64,000 nt of DNA from contig JAKLJP010000010.1 of NCBI GenBank assembly GCA_023151115.1, positions 124,001-188,000 on the forward strand, written 5' to 3'. A model generated the notes under the pieces. It was not told where the DNA came from, did not search any database, and worked only from the letters and a program-made list of their open reading frames with translations. Made by a program: the position numbers and the translations under genes. Every line of letters starts with the position of its first letter. Positions within the stretch are counted from its first letter, which is position 1. Source of the DNA: Anaerolineae bacterium. Lineage in GTDB: Bacteria > Chloroflexota > Anaerolineae > 4572-78 > J111. Positions 49,492 to 57,716 of the stretch are shown piece by piece.

Positions 49492-51111
49492 TCAACGATT
49501 ATGTTTGGGAGCAAATCGTTGGAGCAAACTAAAAAGCAAAGTTAACTCTTGCGACCGCAGCAGGTACAAACCCAAAAGATAGATCCCGCCCCCGGCCAAA
49601 CTCAACAACCCCACCAGCGCTGCCTCATTGATTAAATTATCAGCCGGGAGTTGGGCTTGCAAAAAAGGCAAGGTTAGCCATAACAGCAGACCCATAACTG
49701 TCGCAGCGGCGACAGCCTTGAAGGTTGTTGACTCCAACCCACGCCCGCGCAGCGGAGCCAAGCGGTTGACCAGCCAGAGCATGACCAGGGCGTGCCCGGT
49801 CAGTTGGACGCTGTTGGCCAGCACCAAATCGGTCATTTGCATGGGCCGGGCCAGCGAAGGCAATAAGGCGGCGACAAGATAAAAACCTACGCCCAGCAAG
49901 CCAACCAGGGCCGGGGTGAGGGTGTTCTGGCGGGCGTAAAAAGCAAAGATGAGAGGCTGGTCAATGGCGGCAAAGGTGAGACCGAAGAGATAAAGCCGCA
50001 GGGCCAGGGCGGTCTGTTGGGTGTCGAAGCCGGTAAAATCGCCGTGCTGAAAGAGCAGCGCCACCACCGGCTGAGCCATGACAAACAACGCTACGGCGGC
50101 GGGGATGGTCAACACCAGCACCAGCCGCAGGCCAGTGGCCAGGGTGTCCATAAAATCGTTCAGGGTATCGCCGTTCGCAGAGGCCAGGCGCGAGAGAGTC
50201 GGCAGGATGGCCAGAGAAATAGCTGCCGAAATCAGGCCAAGGGGAAATTGGATGATGGTGGTGGCAAACTGCATCCAGGCGATGCTTTGCTCGCCGGTGC
50301 GCGAGGCCAGGTTGCGGTCCAGAGCAATTGCAATCTGGCTGATAACCAGGCCCAAAATGACCGGCAGGTACAGTTTGCCGATGCGCCGCAGAGCGGGATG
50401 GCGCAGGTCGAACACAAAGCGAAGGCGGGCGTCGCGCAGCCCCGGCAGTTGCAAGGCTACTTGCAGGATAGCCCCCAACAGCAAGCCAACCGCCAGCGCC
50501 TCGATGCCCCAATTCCAAACCAGCGCCCCCAGCAGCGCGGTCGCCACGATAACCGTATTGAAAACAGCCGCCGTAAAAGCGGGCAGGGCGAATCGTTTGA
50601 GCGCGTAAAGCAGGCCAGTGATGATGCCGGAGAGGCTTAGAAAAAGGACCGCCGGGGTGGTCAGGCGCATCAAACGAGCCGTCGCCGCCAGCAGCTCCGG
50701 CTCAAATCCCCCGGCCATGAGGAAAGCAATTTGGGGCGTAGCCAGCTCGATGAGGAGGACGATGACCCCCAAAACGACAACCGCCAGGCTCAGGATCAGG
50801 CTGGCTAGATGCCACAACCCGGCCCGGTCGCGCTCGGCCTGTTCCGAGAAAACAGGCACCAGGGCGCTGCTGACCATGCCGCCAACCAACAAATCGTACA
50901 GCATGGTGGGGATGATCTGGGCCACCCGAAAGGCGGAGACCAGGCCGGTTGCCCCAAACAGGTTGGCAATCACCGTTTCTCGGGCCAGACCCAGAACGCG
51001 GCTGGCAACATTGCCGGCGGCAATGAGCGCGGCGGCGCGAGCCATGCCGGCGGTTTCAGCCGGGGCAGCATCGGCTGAGGAAGTCAGTGTTGTTTCGGGT
51101 TGAGCGCCCAT
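49492..51111 (-). CDS. murJ: Lipid II flippase MurJ
   Basis: 539-residue MATE/MOP-fold membrane protein with 14 spans, predicted to flip lipid II for peptidoglycan synthesis. Signatures: ASRVLGLARETVIANLFGATGLVSAFRVAQIIPTMLYDLLVGG at the N-terminus, SSALVPVFSEQAERD, and the central RIGKLYLPVILGLVISQIAIALDRNLAS. The start ATG shares its A with the stop TGA of the MerR-type gene, implying coupled translation. It is unusual for murJ to be tied to a heat-shock regulator and a DnaJ gene. Confidence 0.93.
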   Translation of the reverse strand: MGAQPETTLTSSADAAPAETAGMARAAALIAAGNVASRVLGLARETVIANLFGATGLVSAFRVAQIIPTMLYDLLVGGMVSSALVPVFSEQAERDRAGLWHLASLILSLAVVVLGVIVLLIELATPQIAFLMAGGFEPELLAATARLMRLTTPAVLFLSLSGIITGLLYALKRFALPAFTAAVFNTVIVATALLGALVWNWGIEALAVGLLLGAILQVALQLPGLRDARLRFVFDLRHPALRRIGKLYLPVILGLVISQIAIALDRNLASRTGEQSIAWMQFATTIIQFPLGLISAAISLAILPTLSRLASANGDTLNDFMDTLATGLRLVLVLTIPAAVALFVMAQPVVALLFQHGDFTGFDTQQTALALRLYLFGLTFAAIDQPLIFAFYARQNTLTPALVGLLGVGFYLVAALLPSLARPMQMTDLVLANSVQLTGHALVMLWLVNRLAPLRGRGLESTTFKAVAAATVMGLLLWLTLPFLQAQLPADNLINEAALVGLLSLAGGGIYLLGLYLLRSQELTLLFSLLQRFAPKHNR

Positions 51112-51455
51112 CAGTCGTCAATCAGGCGCTTGCGTAAGCGGGCAATTTCGGCTTGCAGTTCGGCCTGCATGGCCTCCATTTCCAGTTGCAGCCCCTCCAG
51201 CCGCTCGCGCATATCCAGAATAATTTGCACACCGGCCAAATTGACCCCCAATTCATCGGTCAGGCGAATAATCTGGCGCAGCCGGTCAATATCGGCGGGA
51301 GAGTAGAGCCGGATGTTGCCTTCGCTCCGTTCCGGTGTGACCAGGCCCACATTTTCGTAGTGGCGCAGCGTTTGAGGGTGGACGCCAATCATTTTGGCCG
51401 CCACGCTGATGACGTACATCGGCTGATGAGGACCGGCGTCGGGCTTGTCGAGCAT
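51111..51455 (-). CDS. hspR: MerR-family regulator, HspR-like
   Basis: 114 residues. The winged HTH (about 13-80, YVISVAAKMIGVHPQTLRHYENVGLVTPERSEGNIRLYSPADIDRLRQI) matches HspR, the heat-shock repressor usually encoded beside dnaJ/dnaK; a C-terminal coiled coil (about 85-112) serves dimerisation. It lies 12 nt after the dnaJ-type gene and overlaps murJ by one base. It probably represses its own operon; the HAIR consensus (CTTGAGT-N7-ACTCAAG) is not present, but an 8-bp inverted repeat flanks the operon's -10 box (52489-52527). Confidence 0.87.
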   Translation of the reverse strand: MLDKPDAGPHQPMYVISVAAKMIGVHPQTLRHYENVGLVTPERSEGNIRLYSPADIDRLRQIIRLTDELGVNLAGVQIILDMRERLEGLQLEMEAMQAELQAEIARLRKRLIDD

Positions 51456-51467
51456 GCAGCGGCCCCT

Positions 51468-52385
51468 TTACAAGCCGCGCATGTCGGCCAATTCCTCAAA
51501 CAGGGCGATTTCTTCGGGGGTTAAGTTTTGCGGTAACTGCACCACCACTTTAGCGTACAGGTCGCCCCGCTCGTCTGACTGCTTTAAGTGAGGCATACCC
51601 TGGCCTTTGAGCCGGAATTTCCGGCCCGATTGGGTTTCAGGTGGGATACGCAGTTTGATTTTGCCCTTGAAGGTGGGCACGGTTGCTTCGCCGCCCAGGA
51701 TAGCGGTGTACAAATCAACCGGCAGTTCGGTGTAAAGGTCGTCGCCCACCCGCTCGAAGGTAGGGTGGGGCGCTACTTCGATTTCAAGGTAAAGGTCGCC
51801 TTTAGAGCCGCCGCCGATGCCTTCGGCCCCTTCGCCGCGCACGCGCACTTTGGTGCCCGTTTTTGCGCCTTTGGGAATCTTGACCTCAATGCGGCGATCG
51901 CCCACCCGCAAAATTCGGGCCGCTCCGTTAAAGGCTTCTTCGAGCGAGATTTCGACCTTTTGGGTGTAATCCTGCCCTTGGCGCGGCGCAGTCCGGGCCT
52001 GACCCATATTCCCGAAGATAGCCTCAAAGAAATCGGAGAAGTTACCGCCACGACCGGCCCCACCCCCCAGGATGTCGTTTAAATCTACGTAGCCGCCGCG
52101 ATTGCCGGCAGCCATCCATTCGCTCCAATCGAAGCCGCCGCCGCCGCCGGCCCGCTGGTAAGCCTGCCAACTGGAACCCAGGCGATCATATTTGGACCGC
52201 TTGTCGGGGTCGGTGAGCACCTCGTTGGCCTCGTTGATTTCCTTAAATCGCTCTTCGGCCACTTTATCGTTGGGGTTAACATCGGGGTGATATTTACGGG
52301 CTAATTTACGATACGCTTTTTTGATGTCGTCGGTGCTGGCGCTTTTGTCTACGCCCAAAACTTTGTAATAATCCTTGTAGTCCAT
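51468..52385 (-). CDS. DnaJ-type co-chaperone (CbpA-like)
   Basis: 305 residues. J domain 1-70 with HPD in [11 protein letters not shown] (the Hsp70-stimulating motif) after [22 protein letters not shown]; a Gly-rich region (about 78-125); then the two-lobed DnaJ C-terminal substrate-binding domain ([20 protein letters not shown] to the end). The Cys-rich zinc domain of true DnaJ is missing, so it is a CbpA/class B type. ATG at 52385 starts exactly at the J domain; AAGGAA lies upstream. First gene of the operon with hspR and murJ. Confidence 0.92.
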   Translation of the reverse strand: MDYKDYYKVLGVDKSASTDDIKKAYRKLARKYHPDVNPNDKVAEERFKEINEANEVLTDPDKRSKYDRLGSSWQAYQRAGGGGGFDWSEWMAAGNRGGYVDLNDILGGGAGRGGNFSDFFEAIFGNMGQARTAPRQGQDYTQKVEISLEEAFNGAARILRVGDRRIEVKIPKGAKTGTKVRVRGEGAEGIGGGSKGDLYLEIEVAPHPTFERVGDDLYTELPVDLYTAILGGEATVPTFKGKIKLRIPPETQSGRKFRLKGQGMPHLKQSDERGDLYAKVVVQLPQNLTPEEIALFEELADMRGL

Positions 52386-52488
52386 CGAATAAATTGTTCC
52401 TTGTCCCCTAGGAATAATTTTGATTGCCGGTAGTCCTATCAAGTCATCCGGCTAAAGTTGAGTCTGATACTATCAAGTTTATTGACGT

Positions 52489-52527
52489 AAGCTAACCCAA
52501 CCATGTTCGCATTATATGAGTTAGCTT
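52489..52527. promoter_or_regulatory. Inverted repeat around operon -10 box
   Basis: AAGCTAAC (52489-52496) and GTTAGCTT (52520-52527), 8 bp exact, spaced by 23 bp that include the -10 box. Candidate operator for the HspR-like protein. Confidence 0.5.
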
Positions 52528-52538
52528 GATTTCAGCAA
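52511..52538 (-). promoter_or_regulatory. Promoter of dnaJ-hspR-murJ operon
   Basis: Minus strand: TTGCTG (52533-52538), 16-nt spacer, TATAAT (52511-52516). Start near 52505, giving a leader of about 120 nt. The gap 52386-52701 otherwise holds only the inverted repeat and the LysM-gene terminator. Confidence 0.6.
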
Positions 52539-52591
52539 ACAAAGGGGGGCTTTTTTCTCACTACCAAAGGCTTTTTATTTATGGGAACAAC

Positions 52592-52623
52592 AAAAAAGCC
52601 TGACCTTGCGCGGATCAGGCTTT
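52592..52623 (-). terminator. Terminator of LysM gene
   Basis: Minus strand: AAAGCCTGA, 11-nt loop, TCAGGCTTT and T run (plus-strand A52592-52597), 79 nt after the LysM stop. Confidence 0.85.
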
Positions 52624-52701
52624 GGTTCTATATCAATATTGGTTGTTTAAGCTTGTACTATGAAACAGCGCAGAAATACGGTCTAAACGACAGCGTTGAC
52701 T

Positions 52702-53214
52702 TTAGTAACAATTGTAGTTATAGCCGCAGGTGTAGCTATAGCGCTGGTAATGAGGGTAGTAGCCTTCATAGTAGTAGCCGGTGTAGTCATATCCATAACC
52801 TTGCCGGTAGCAATCCTTGCCACAGCCGTGCCATTTGACGGGCTGCTGATAGCAGTTGTCCCCACACCCGTGCTGCCAATGGACTGGCTTGGGCCAGGGA
52901 TGATGGTAATTGGCCCAGCAAGTTGGACAGTAACCGCTACCGGCGGGAATATACAAAACCTGCCCGGCATAAATGTGATTGGGATTGGGCAGTCCATTGA
53001 TGCGGGCGATTTCGTATGGGTCCACCCCAAATTTTCGGCAAATGGCAAAGAGGGTATCGCCGTAACGGACGGTATAGTAAAAACCGCCGCCCCAGCCACC
53101 GCCGTAGCCATCACTGCCATACCCCTGTGCCTGGCTATCGGCGGCAACGGCTATCTGTAACAGCACAACCGCAAGAATAACTGCTAATGTCTTAAAAAGT
53201 AGAGTTTTGGTCAT
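52702..53214 (-). CDS. Exported LysM protein with Cys/Tyr-rich tail
   Basis: 170 residues from ATG at 53214, supported by AGGAGG 5 nt upstream. A signal peptide (about 1-30, ending SQAQG) is followed by a short Gly/Tyr stretch and a single LysM module (about 45-90: YTVRYGDTLFAICRKFGVDP, INGLPNPNHIYAGQVLYIPAG). The tail (about 92-170) has eight Cys in pairs (CPTC, CGDNC, CGKDC, CGYNYNC) and very many Tyr, His and Trp, with two related WHGCGxxCY units. It probably binds peptidoglycan and cross-links or binds metal through the tail (inference). No hydrolase domain. Confidence 0.83.
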   Translation of the reverse strand: MTKTLLFKTLAVILAVVLLQIAVAADSQAQGYGSDGYGGGWGGGFYYTVRYGDTLFAICRKFGVDPYEIARINGLPNPNHIYAGQVLYIPAGSGYCPTCWANYHHPWPKPVHWQHGCGDNCYQQPVKWHGCGKDCYRQGYGYDYTGYYYEGYYPHYQRYSYTCGYNYNCY

Positions 53215-53299
53215 TTTTCCTCCTATGGAAATAGTTGTTGGCATCGTAATCTCTCATTTACTATGTCAACTTTTTATGGTAAGCGTTTATGTTAAAACA

Positions 53300-53328
53300 A
53301 TTATACCGACTCTTTAATTTTCTTGCAA
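53300..53328 (-). promoter_or_regulatory. Promoter of LysM gene
   Basis: Minus strand: TTGCAA (53323-53328), 17-nt spacer, TATAAT (53300-53305); start near 53293, leader about 80 nt. The stretch 53215-53610 has no long gene: it is AT-rich, with this promoter, the palindrome at 53432 and a possible 27-codon frame at 53473. Confidence 0.75.
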
Positions 53329-53431
53329 TAGATAGTAGACATAATTATTTTAAATTAACTCGTCATAAAGTGAGTAACTTAAAATTTTAAGTACCAATTG
53401 CCTATTTTATAATTTTAGTCCGGGAAAAAAG

Positions 53432-53455
53432 AAACCCGGCGCTAGCGCCGGGTTT
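53432..53455. terminator. 24-bp perfect palindrome, probable terminator
   Basis: AAACCCGGCGCT followed by its exact complement, no loop bases outside the pairing. On the minus strand it is followed by TTTCTTTTTT, so it is probably the terminator of the DUF2877 gene; on the plus strand TTTT follows. Confidence 0.75.
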
Positions 53456-53472
53456 TCAAAAAGGAGGAGAAG

Positions 53473-53556
53473 ATGAACATGCCTTATGGCCTAAGTTGGA
53501 ACATTTCGAAGTCGGATAATCTTGCTGACTATCTCAACATGTCAACTATAACATAG
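53473..53556 (+). CDS. Possible 27-residue small protein
   Basis: ATG at 53473 opens a 27-codon frame (MNMPYGLSWNISKSDNLADY, ends ...MSTIT). Its only strong support is a perfect AAGGAGGAG ribosome-binding site 4 nt upstream, directly behind the palindrome. No clear promoter reads into it, so it may be a chance frame in a 3' region antisense to the DUF2877 transcript. Confidence 0.35.
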   Translation: MNMPYGLSWNISKSDNLADYLNMSTIT

Positions 53557-53610
53557 GATTCATTTCCCTACTTAACGATAACGCTACGGAATCTATACGT
53601 TCTACTGGGA

Positions 53611-54462
53611 CTACTTACCTGAGTTTCCAAAGTTCCCTTCTTGCAGACTTAACACGGTTGTGGCAAAACCGGCCAATGCGTCCCGCCCCGATGAGGCCCC
53701 AAAATGAGCCACCTGGGTTAAGGCCAGGCTCAATGATTTGACATCTCCGGCGGAAAGGCTTTGAGCCAAATTGTGCCAGGATTCCATAAACTCGCCTCGC
53801 GCGGCTGCCCTTAAAAACGCGGCGCTTAAAGTGGTTGTTTGGGTAACAGCAGCTTTGGCAATCTCAGGCAGCAAAGGCTTTAAGTTGTCCAGCCACAAAG
53901 CGGCCATGGCCCCTACCAAATAGTCATCACCCGCCGGAGTCAGGCCGTTGCCCAATCCGGCCAATAGAGCGGCGGCCTGAGCGACTCGTCTCGCGTCTGT
54001 TTGATGGTCAGTAATCGCCTGGGTGAATTGAGCCGCCGCTTGTCCCAAACGCTGCTTGAGCGCAGTGTTGACTTCTGCCGGGTCAGGCCAATGGGTGTAA
54101 GGTTTGAGAAGCTGGATAATAGCTGCGTCGAGCTGAAGCGGCTGAGAGGGGGGAGCTAATTTTGGTTCCCAGATTGCGGCGGTGCTCCAGTCAAGATACC
54201 ACCTGCCGACAGTCAATCCGTCTTGGTCAGCCCTAACCTGCTGTCCGACGGCAAATTCATTAAAGAAATCAGAACTGGCAGCGACCACAACCGAGAATGA
54301 CCCTTGACCCAGCTCCGGCGAAGTCAGGGCGATGACCCAGCCGCCGGCGTCTGCCAGATTAATCGCCCGTTCAAATCGGCCCAACACCCACCCCTCGAAG
54401 GGGCGAGCCACCAATTGTTCGAGCAAGGGACGGGCTATCGAAAGTGCGGTTAGGGTGGGCAA
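53611..54462 (-). CDS. DUF2877 family protein
   Basis: 283 residues. The family hallmark GLGNGLTPAGDDYLVGAMAALWL (about 170-192) is clear; the N-terminal half is beta-rich (GWVIALTSPELGQGSFSVVV). DUF2877 proteins often accompany FdrA/carbamate kinase or purine-breakdown genes, but none is here, so the substrate is open. Start is a TTG at 54462: an in-frame stop lies two codons upstream and AGGTGAG precedes it. It lies downstream of the DUF3048 lipoprotein gene on the same strand, with a 114-nt gap. Confidence 0.82.
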   Translation of the reverse strand: MPTLTALSIARPLLEQLVARPFEGWVLGRFERAINLADAGGWVIALTSPELGQGSFSVVVAASSDFFNEFAVGQQVRADQDGLTVGRWYLDWSTAAIWEPKLAPPSQPLQLDAAIIQLLKPYTHWPDPAEVNTALKQRLGQAAAQFTQAITDHQTDARRVAQAAALLAGLGNGLTPAGDDYLVGAMAALWLDNLKPLLPEIAKAAVTQTTTLSAAFLRAAARGEFMESWHNLAQSLSAGDVKSLSLALTQVAHFGASSGRDALAGFATTVLSLQEGNFGNSGK

Positions 54463-54552
54463 AACTCACCTTTGAGAATATGAACGCAGAGCAGTGGTTA
54501 TTCCACGCTCTACAAAAGCAAGCTTTGGACTCCGGGAAGGCAAGAAATTCCC

Positions 54553-54580
54553 CGTCTACCGTCTACCGTTTACTGTCTAC
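54553..54580. repeat. GTCTACC/GTTTACT word tract
   Basis: One-armed run CCGTCTACCGTCTACCGTTT and ACTGTCTACT, reaching the DUF3048 stop codon. The same words occur at 35479-35503. Confidence 0.5.
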
Positions 54581-55929
54581 TCTTCAGCCGTTGGAGTTGC
54601 GGCAGGTCGAGCGCCGATGGGGGTGGAGGTCGGGGTGACGGTTGTCTCCGGTTCGTCCGTTGCCTCTTCTTCCGGCTCGTCGCTGCTACTGGCTTTGCCG
54701 CTGGCGTCACTCAGGCGGGTGTGGGCAACACCGTCAATCTCGATCTCAAAATCAAGCGGAACTACTTCTACCCAGGTGTTGCCTGGCTTGAGCGGCATAG
54801 GCCGGCCGTCGTTGAAAATAAAATTGGGGGTTTCCAGGCCGTTTGTTTCCCAATTTCCTTTCAATATTTGACCGTCGCGCAGCAGCCAGGCGGTGCCTAA
54901 CCCATTAACCACAATCCGAATCGAGGTCGCGCCGTTGCTGTCTTCGACAATATCGGTTTCGGCGTGCTCGGCAAAATAGATGATGACATTGCTGGCCGTT
55001 AGCTGCTTGCCGTCGAAGTCGTTCATCGGCTCGCCCGTTTTCCAGCGTAAATAAGTCCCGCTGGCCGAGTCATACTCCCACTTCACTTCACTAGTCTGCT
55101 GCGGATAAGGGATAATGGCCTCTTTGGCCTGGCCCACTGCCTCTTGGGGCAAATCTTTGGCCTCGATCTTGGGGCTAAAAACAAAACCGCGCAGCTTGAC
55201 ATCGGCTTCCAAATCCTCGCCGTCCATATACTCGCGGGCGGTGGCAGCGTCGAAGGCCAGGCGAGTCTGCCAGCCTTCATTTTCGCGGTAAAAGTAAGGC
55301 TGCGGGCTAAAAAATTCGTCCAGGTTGACCAGGTCGGCGGCCTGCGACAGCTCCCAGCGCACCTGGTCCGAGCCGCCGGAGTTGGCCAGCGCCCCGCCAT
55401 ATTGGGGCACTAATTGCAGATTGATCAACCGGGCCGAGCGAATCGGGGCGATGATCTCCGGGTCCTGGCTGAGATAAATGGCCGTAAAGCGAGTCACCCA
55501 CCATTCGACAATTTCCTCGTAAATCATATCGGCTTTTTCCAACCCCACCTGTTGTACCCCTGGATCATTGCCCACCCGGACCATTATCGGGCGGCGTTTG
55601 AGCAGCGCCGGGTCGTCTACTTTCAGACCAGTCAGTGGGTTAATATCGGGCGGGCGGTTGAGGGGCGCGGATTGGTCGCCGCTACTGGCGGCTGCCGTAG
55701 GTTCAGCCGTGCTGGCCCCCATCGCGGCAGTGGGGGTAGGGGCGCGGGTGGTCGCGGTCGGGGTAGGCGTGGGGGCTTCGGTCGCAAAAACTACCACCTG
55801 CAATTCGGGGGTGGGGCTGGATTCAACTTCGACAGGCGCAGGATTTTCGCCGGAGCAGGCGGTTATTGCCAGCAGGATCAGGGTGAGCAGCGTGATAGGC
55901 CAAACGATGCGGCGCGATGAGCAGGGCAT
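54577..55929 (-). CDS. DUF3048 (YerB-like) lipoprotein
   Basis: 450 residues. Lipoprotein signal LLAITAC with Cys25, then a Thr/Pro linker (about 42-70, PTPTPTATTRAPTPT), then the DUF3048 domain (about 92-430): NPLTGLKVDDPALLKRRPIMVRVGN, YEEIVEWWVTRFTAIYLSQDPE, IAPIRSARLINLQLVPQYGGALANSGGSD. Homologue YerB is an extracytoplasmic protein of unclear biochemical function in Gram-positive bacteria. AAGGAGGAG lies 4 nt before the ATG. The C-terminus again has a low-complexity Thr/Pro/Ala tail (about 425-450). Confidence 0.88.
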   Translation of the reverse strand: MPCSSRRIVWPITLLTLILLAITACSGENPAPVEVESSPTPELQVVVFATEAPTPTPTATTRAPTPTAAMGASTAEPTAAASSGDQSAPLNRPPDINPLTGLKVDDPALLKRRPIMVRVGNDPGVQQVGLEKADMIYEEIVEWWVTRFTAIYLSQDPEIIAPIRSARLINLQLVPQYGGALANSGGSDQVRWELSQAADLVNLDEFFSPQPYFYRENEGWQTRLAFDAATAREYMDGEDLEADVKLRGFVFSPKIEAKDLPQEAVGQAKEAIIPYPQQTSEVKWEYDSASGTYLRWKTGEPMNDFDGKQLTASNVIIYFAEHAETDIVEDSNGATSIRIVVNGLGTAWLLRDGQILKGNWETNGLETPNFIFNDGRPMPLKPGNTWVEVVPLDFEIEIDGVAHTRLSDASGKASSSDEPEEEATDEPETTVTPTSTPIGARPAATPTAEE

Positions 55930-55944
55930 GACTCCTCCTTAATA

Positions 55945-56005
55945 GACGCGATGAGGCGTGAGGCGAGGAGGCGATGATTTCTTCGCCTCACGCCTCATCG
56001 CCTCC
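55945..56005. repeat. Hairpin of GGCGATGA/GGCGTGA words
   Basis: GACGCGATGAGGCGTGAGGC and GAGGAGGCGATG on the left, CTTCGCCTCACGCCTCATCG and CCTCC on the right; about 22 paired bases. Confidence 0.82.
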
Positions 56006-56082
56006 ATTGGTAAACACTCCAAGTCTAACGGGCAAGCTATTATAACACCATCCTAACCTACCAGCAACCAAATTCTAATAGC

Positions 56083-56110
56083 TTGACAACGGCCAACTTT
56101 GCTCTATGAT
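56083..56110 (+). promoter_or_regulatory. Promoter of methyltransferase gene
   Basis: TTGACA (56083-56088), 16-nt spacer, TATGAT (56105-56110); start near 56117, leader about 38 nt. Confidence 0.8.
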
Positions 56111-56154
56111 TAGCGGCAAAATTCGATAAAAATCCTGAATAAGGAGTTTCCATT

Positions 56155-57078
56155 GTGGTAGACACCATCCTCAGTTCAAAAACCAAAGAAGTGGTTATTG
56201 GTGCGGGGCGGCCCTTTGTGATTATCGGCGAGCGGATCAACCCCACCGGGCGCAAGTTATTGGCCGCCGAAATGGCCGCCGGCAATTACGAGCGCGTCCG
56301 CAGCGATGCCCTCGCCCAGGTCGAAGCCGGGGCGCACATGCTCGACGTGAACGCGGGCATCCCCCTGGCCGACGAGCCGGCCATCTTGGCCGAAGCAATT
56401 CAACTGGTGCAGTCGGTGGTAGATGTGCCCATTTCTATTGACTCCTCGATTATCGAGGCGCTGGAACGTGGGCTGGCCGCCGTGCAGGGTAAACCCCTGC
56501 TCAACTCGATCACCGGCGAAGATGAGCGGCTGGAGCGGCTGCTGCCGCTGGTCAAAAAATATGGCTGCGCCTTTATCGGCATCAGCAACGATGAGACCGG
56601 CATCAGCGAAGACCCGGATGTGCGCTTTGCCGTCGCCAAAAAGATTGTCGAGCGGGCCATGGATCACGGCATCCCCAAAGCCGACGTGTTGATTGACCCA
56701 TTAGTAATGCCAATTGGGGCCATGGCCAGCGCGGGCCGCTCGGTTTTTCGGATTCTCAATCGTTGCCGGGATGAACTGGGAGTGAACACCTGCTGCGGCG
56801 CATCGAATGTCTCCTTCGGTTTGCCCAATCGCCCGGCGCTGAACGGCGTGTTTCTGGCCATGGCCATTTCCAACGGGTTGACCAGCGCCATCACTAACCC
56901 CATCGAGCACGAAATCAAGCAGGCCATCCAGGCCGCCGACGTTTTTATGGGCCACGACGAGAATTGTCTGACCTGGATTCAGGCCAACCGTCAACCCGCC
57001 GCCCCCGGCGACCCCACCGCCGCCAGTTCCGCCGAGGCCCGCCGCGAACGCCGCGAGCGCCGGCCAAGAAGAGAATAA
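56155..57078 (+). CDS. Methyltetrahydrofolate:corrinoid methyltransferase-type protein
   Basis: 307-residue pterin-binding TIM barrel of the AcsE/MtrH-like group, predicted to move the methyl group of methyl-THF to a corrinoid protein (or to act on a related pterin). Signatures: [15 protein letters not shown] (about 22-36), [12 protein letters not shown] (about 61-72), [43 protein letters not shown] and [12 protein letters not shown]. Start is GTG at 56155 with AAGGAG 8 nt upstream. The last 30 residues ([15 protein letters not shown]) are very basic and atypical for the family. No corrinoid protein or CO dehydrogenase gene is in the window. Confidence 0.9.
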   Translation: MVDTILSSKTKEVVIGAGRPFVIIGERINPTGRKLLAAEMAAGNYERVRSDALAQVEAGAHMLDVNAGIPLADEPAILAEAIQLVQSVVDVPISIDSSIIEALERGLAAVQGKPLLNSITGEDERLERLLPLVKKYGCAFIGISNDETGISEDPDVRFAVAKKIVERAMDHGIPKADVLIDPLVMPIGAMASAGRSVFRILNRCRDELGVNTCCGASNVSFGLPNRPALNGVFLAMAISNGLTSAITNPIEHEIKQAIQAADVFMGHDENCLTWIQANRQPAAPGDPTAASSAEARRERRERRPRRE

Positions 57079-57082
57079 GGAT

Positions 57083-57151
57083 GATTTACGATTGCCGATT
57101 TACGATTTACGATTAGAAACACGAAATCGTAAATCCAAAATCGTAAATTGG
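57083..57151. repeat. Hairpin of CGATTTA words
   Basis: GATTTACGATTGCCGATTTA and CGATTTACGATT on the left (57083-57114), AATCGTAAATCCAAAATCGT and AAATTGG on the right (57125-57151). Confidence 0.85.
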
Positions 57152-57166
57152 TTTAGTTTTCGTTTT

Positions 57167-57634
57167 ATGGAAAAACAACAAAGTCAAACCAAACCAAAAA
57201 GCGAAGGGGTGATGTCGGACATTGCCTATGCTTCCGGCATTATTTTAGCGATTTCCTACCCAGTATTGGCCCTCTCGACCGGGGCGCGGGCAGTGTTTCA
57301 ACTGTTTTTCAGGCCGGATGTGACCTATTATCTTCCGCCGGCCCTGAGCGCGGTGGCGGCTAGCTGTTATCTCGGTGCGACCATCGGCTTTGCCGTGCGC
57401 CGCAAGTGGGCCTGGTGGGTCTCCGTGGGACTGTTGGGGTTTGAAACTTTCCTCACCTTTGTCGTCGGCACCCTCAGCTTCACCCACCCCGATTTGATTG
57501 GCCGGACGGTCTGGCGGCACTTTGGGGCGGATTACGGCTATTTTCCGCTGTTTCAACCCATCCTGGGCCTGATCTGGCTGTTCAGCCCGCCGGTGCTGCG
57601 GGCGTATGGGATTGTTAAGAAGGAGGAAGGATGA
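57167..57634 (+). CDS. Four-span membrane protein, unknown
   Basis: 155 residues from ATG at 57167 ([11 protein letters not shown]); an earlier start would translate the repeat hairpin. About four hydrophobic helices: 19-38, 53-74 ([23 protein letters not shown]), 80-103 and 130-147. No family recognised. An alternative inner start is Met16 (MSDIAYASG). It lies 88 nt after the methyltransferase gene and before a TPR gene on the same strand. Its 3' end runs into the GGATGAA repeat tract. Confidence 0.65.
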   Translation: MEKQQSQTKPKSEGVMSDIAYASGIILAISYPVLALSTGARAVFQLFFRPDVTYYLPPALSAVAASCYLGATIGFAVRRKWAWWVSVGLLGFETFLTFVVGTLSFTHPDLIGRTVWRHFGADYGYFPLFQPILGLIWLFSPPVLRAYGIVKKEEG

Positions 57635-57659
57635 GGGATGAAGGATGAAGGAAGGATTG
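57621..57659. repeat. GGATGAA word tract, one-armed
   Basis: AGGAGGAAGGATGAGGGATG and AAGGATGAAGGAAGGATTG. It supplies the last codons and stop of the preceding gene. Same words as 34733-34804. Confidence 0.65.
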
Positions 57660-57716
57660 ATAGCGTTCAATCTTCGGGTATAATGAGAATAACCCTTTTA
57701 ACAAAGGCGAATAAAT

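Noticed and set aside
52441..52470. HAIR operator for HspR
   Set aside because: TCAAGTC and GTTGAGTC pieces occur, but order and spacing do not fit CTTGAGT-N7-ACTCAAG.
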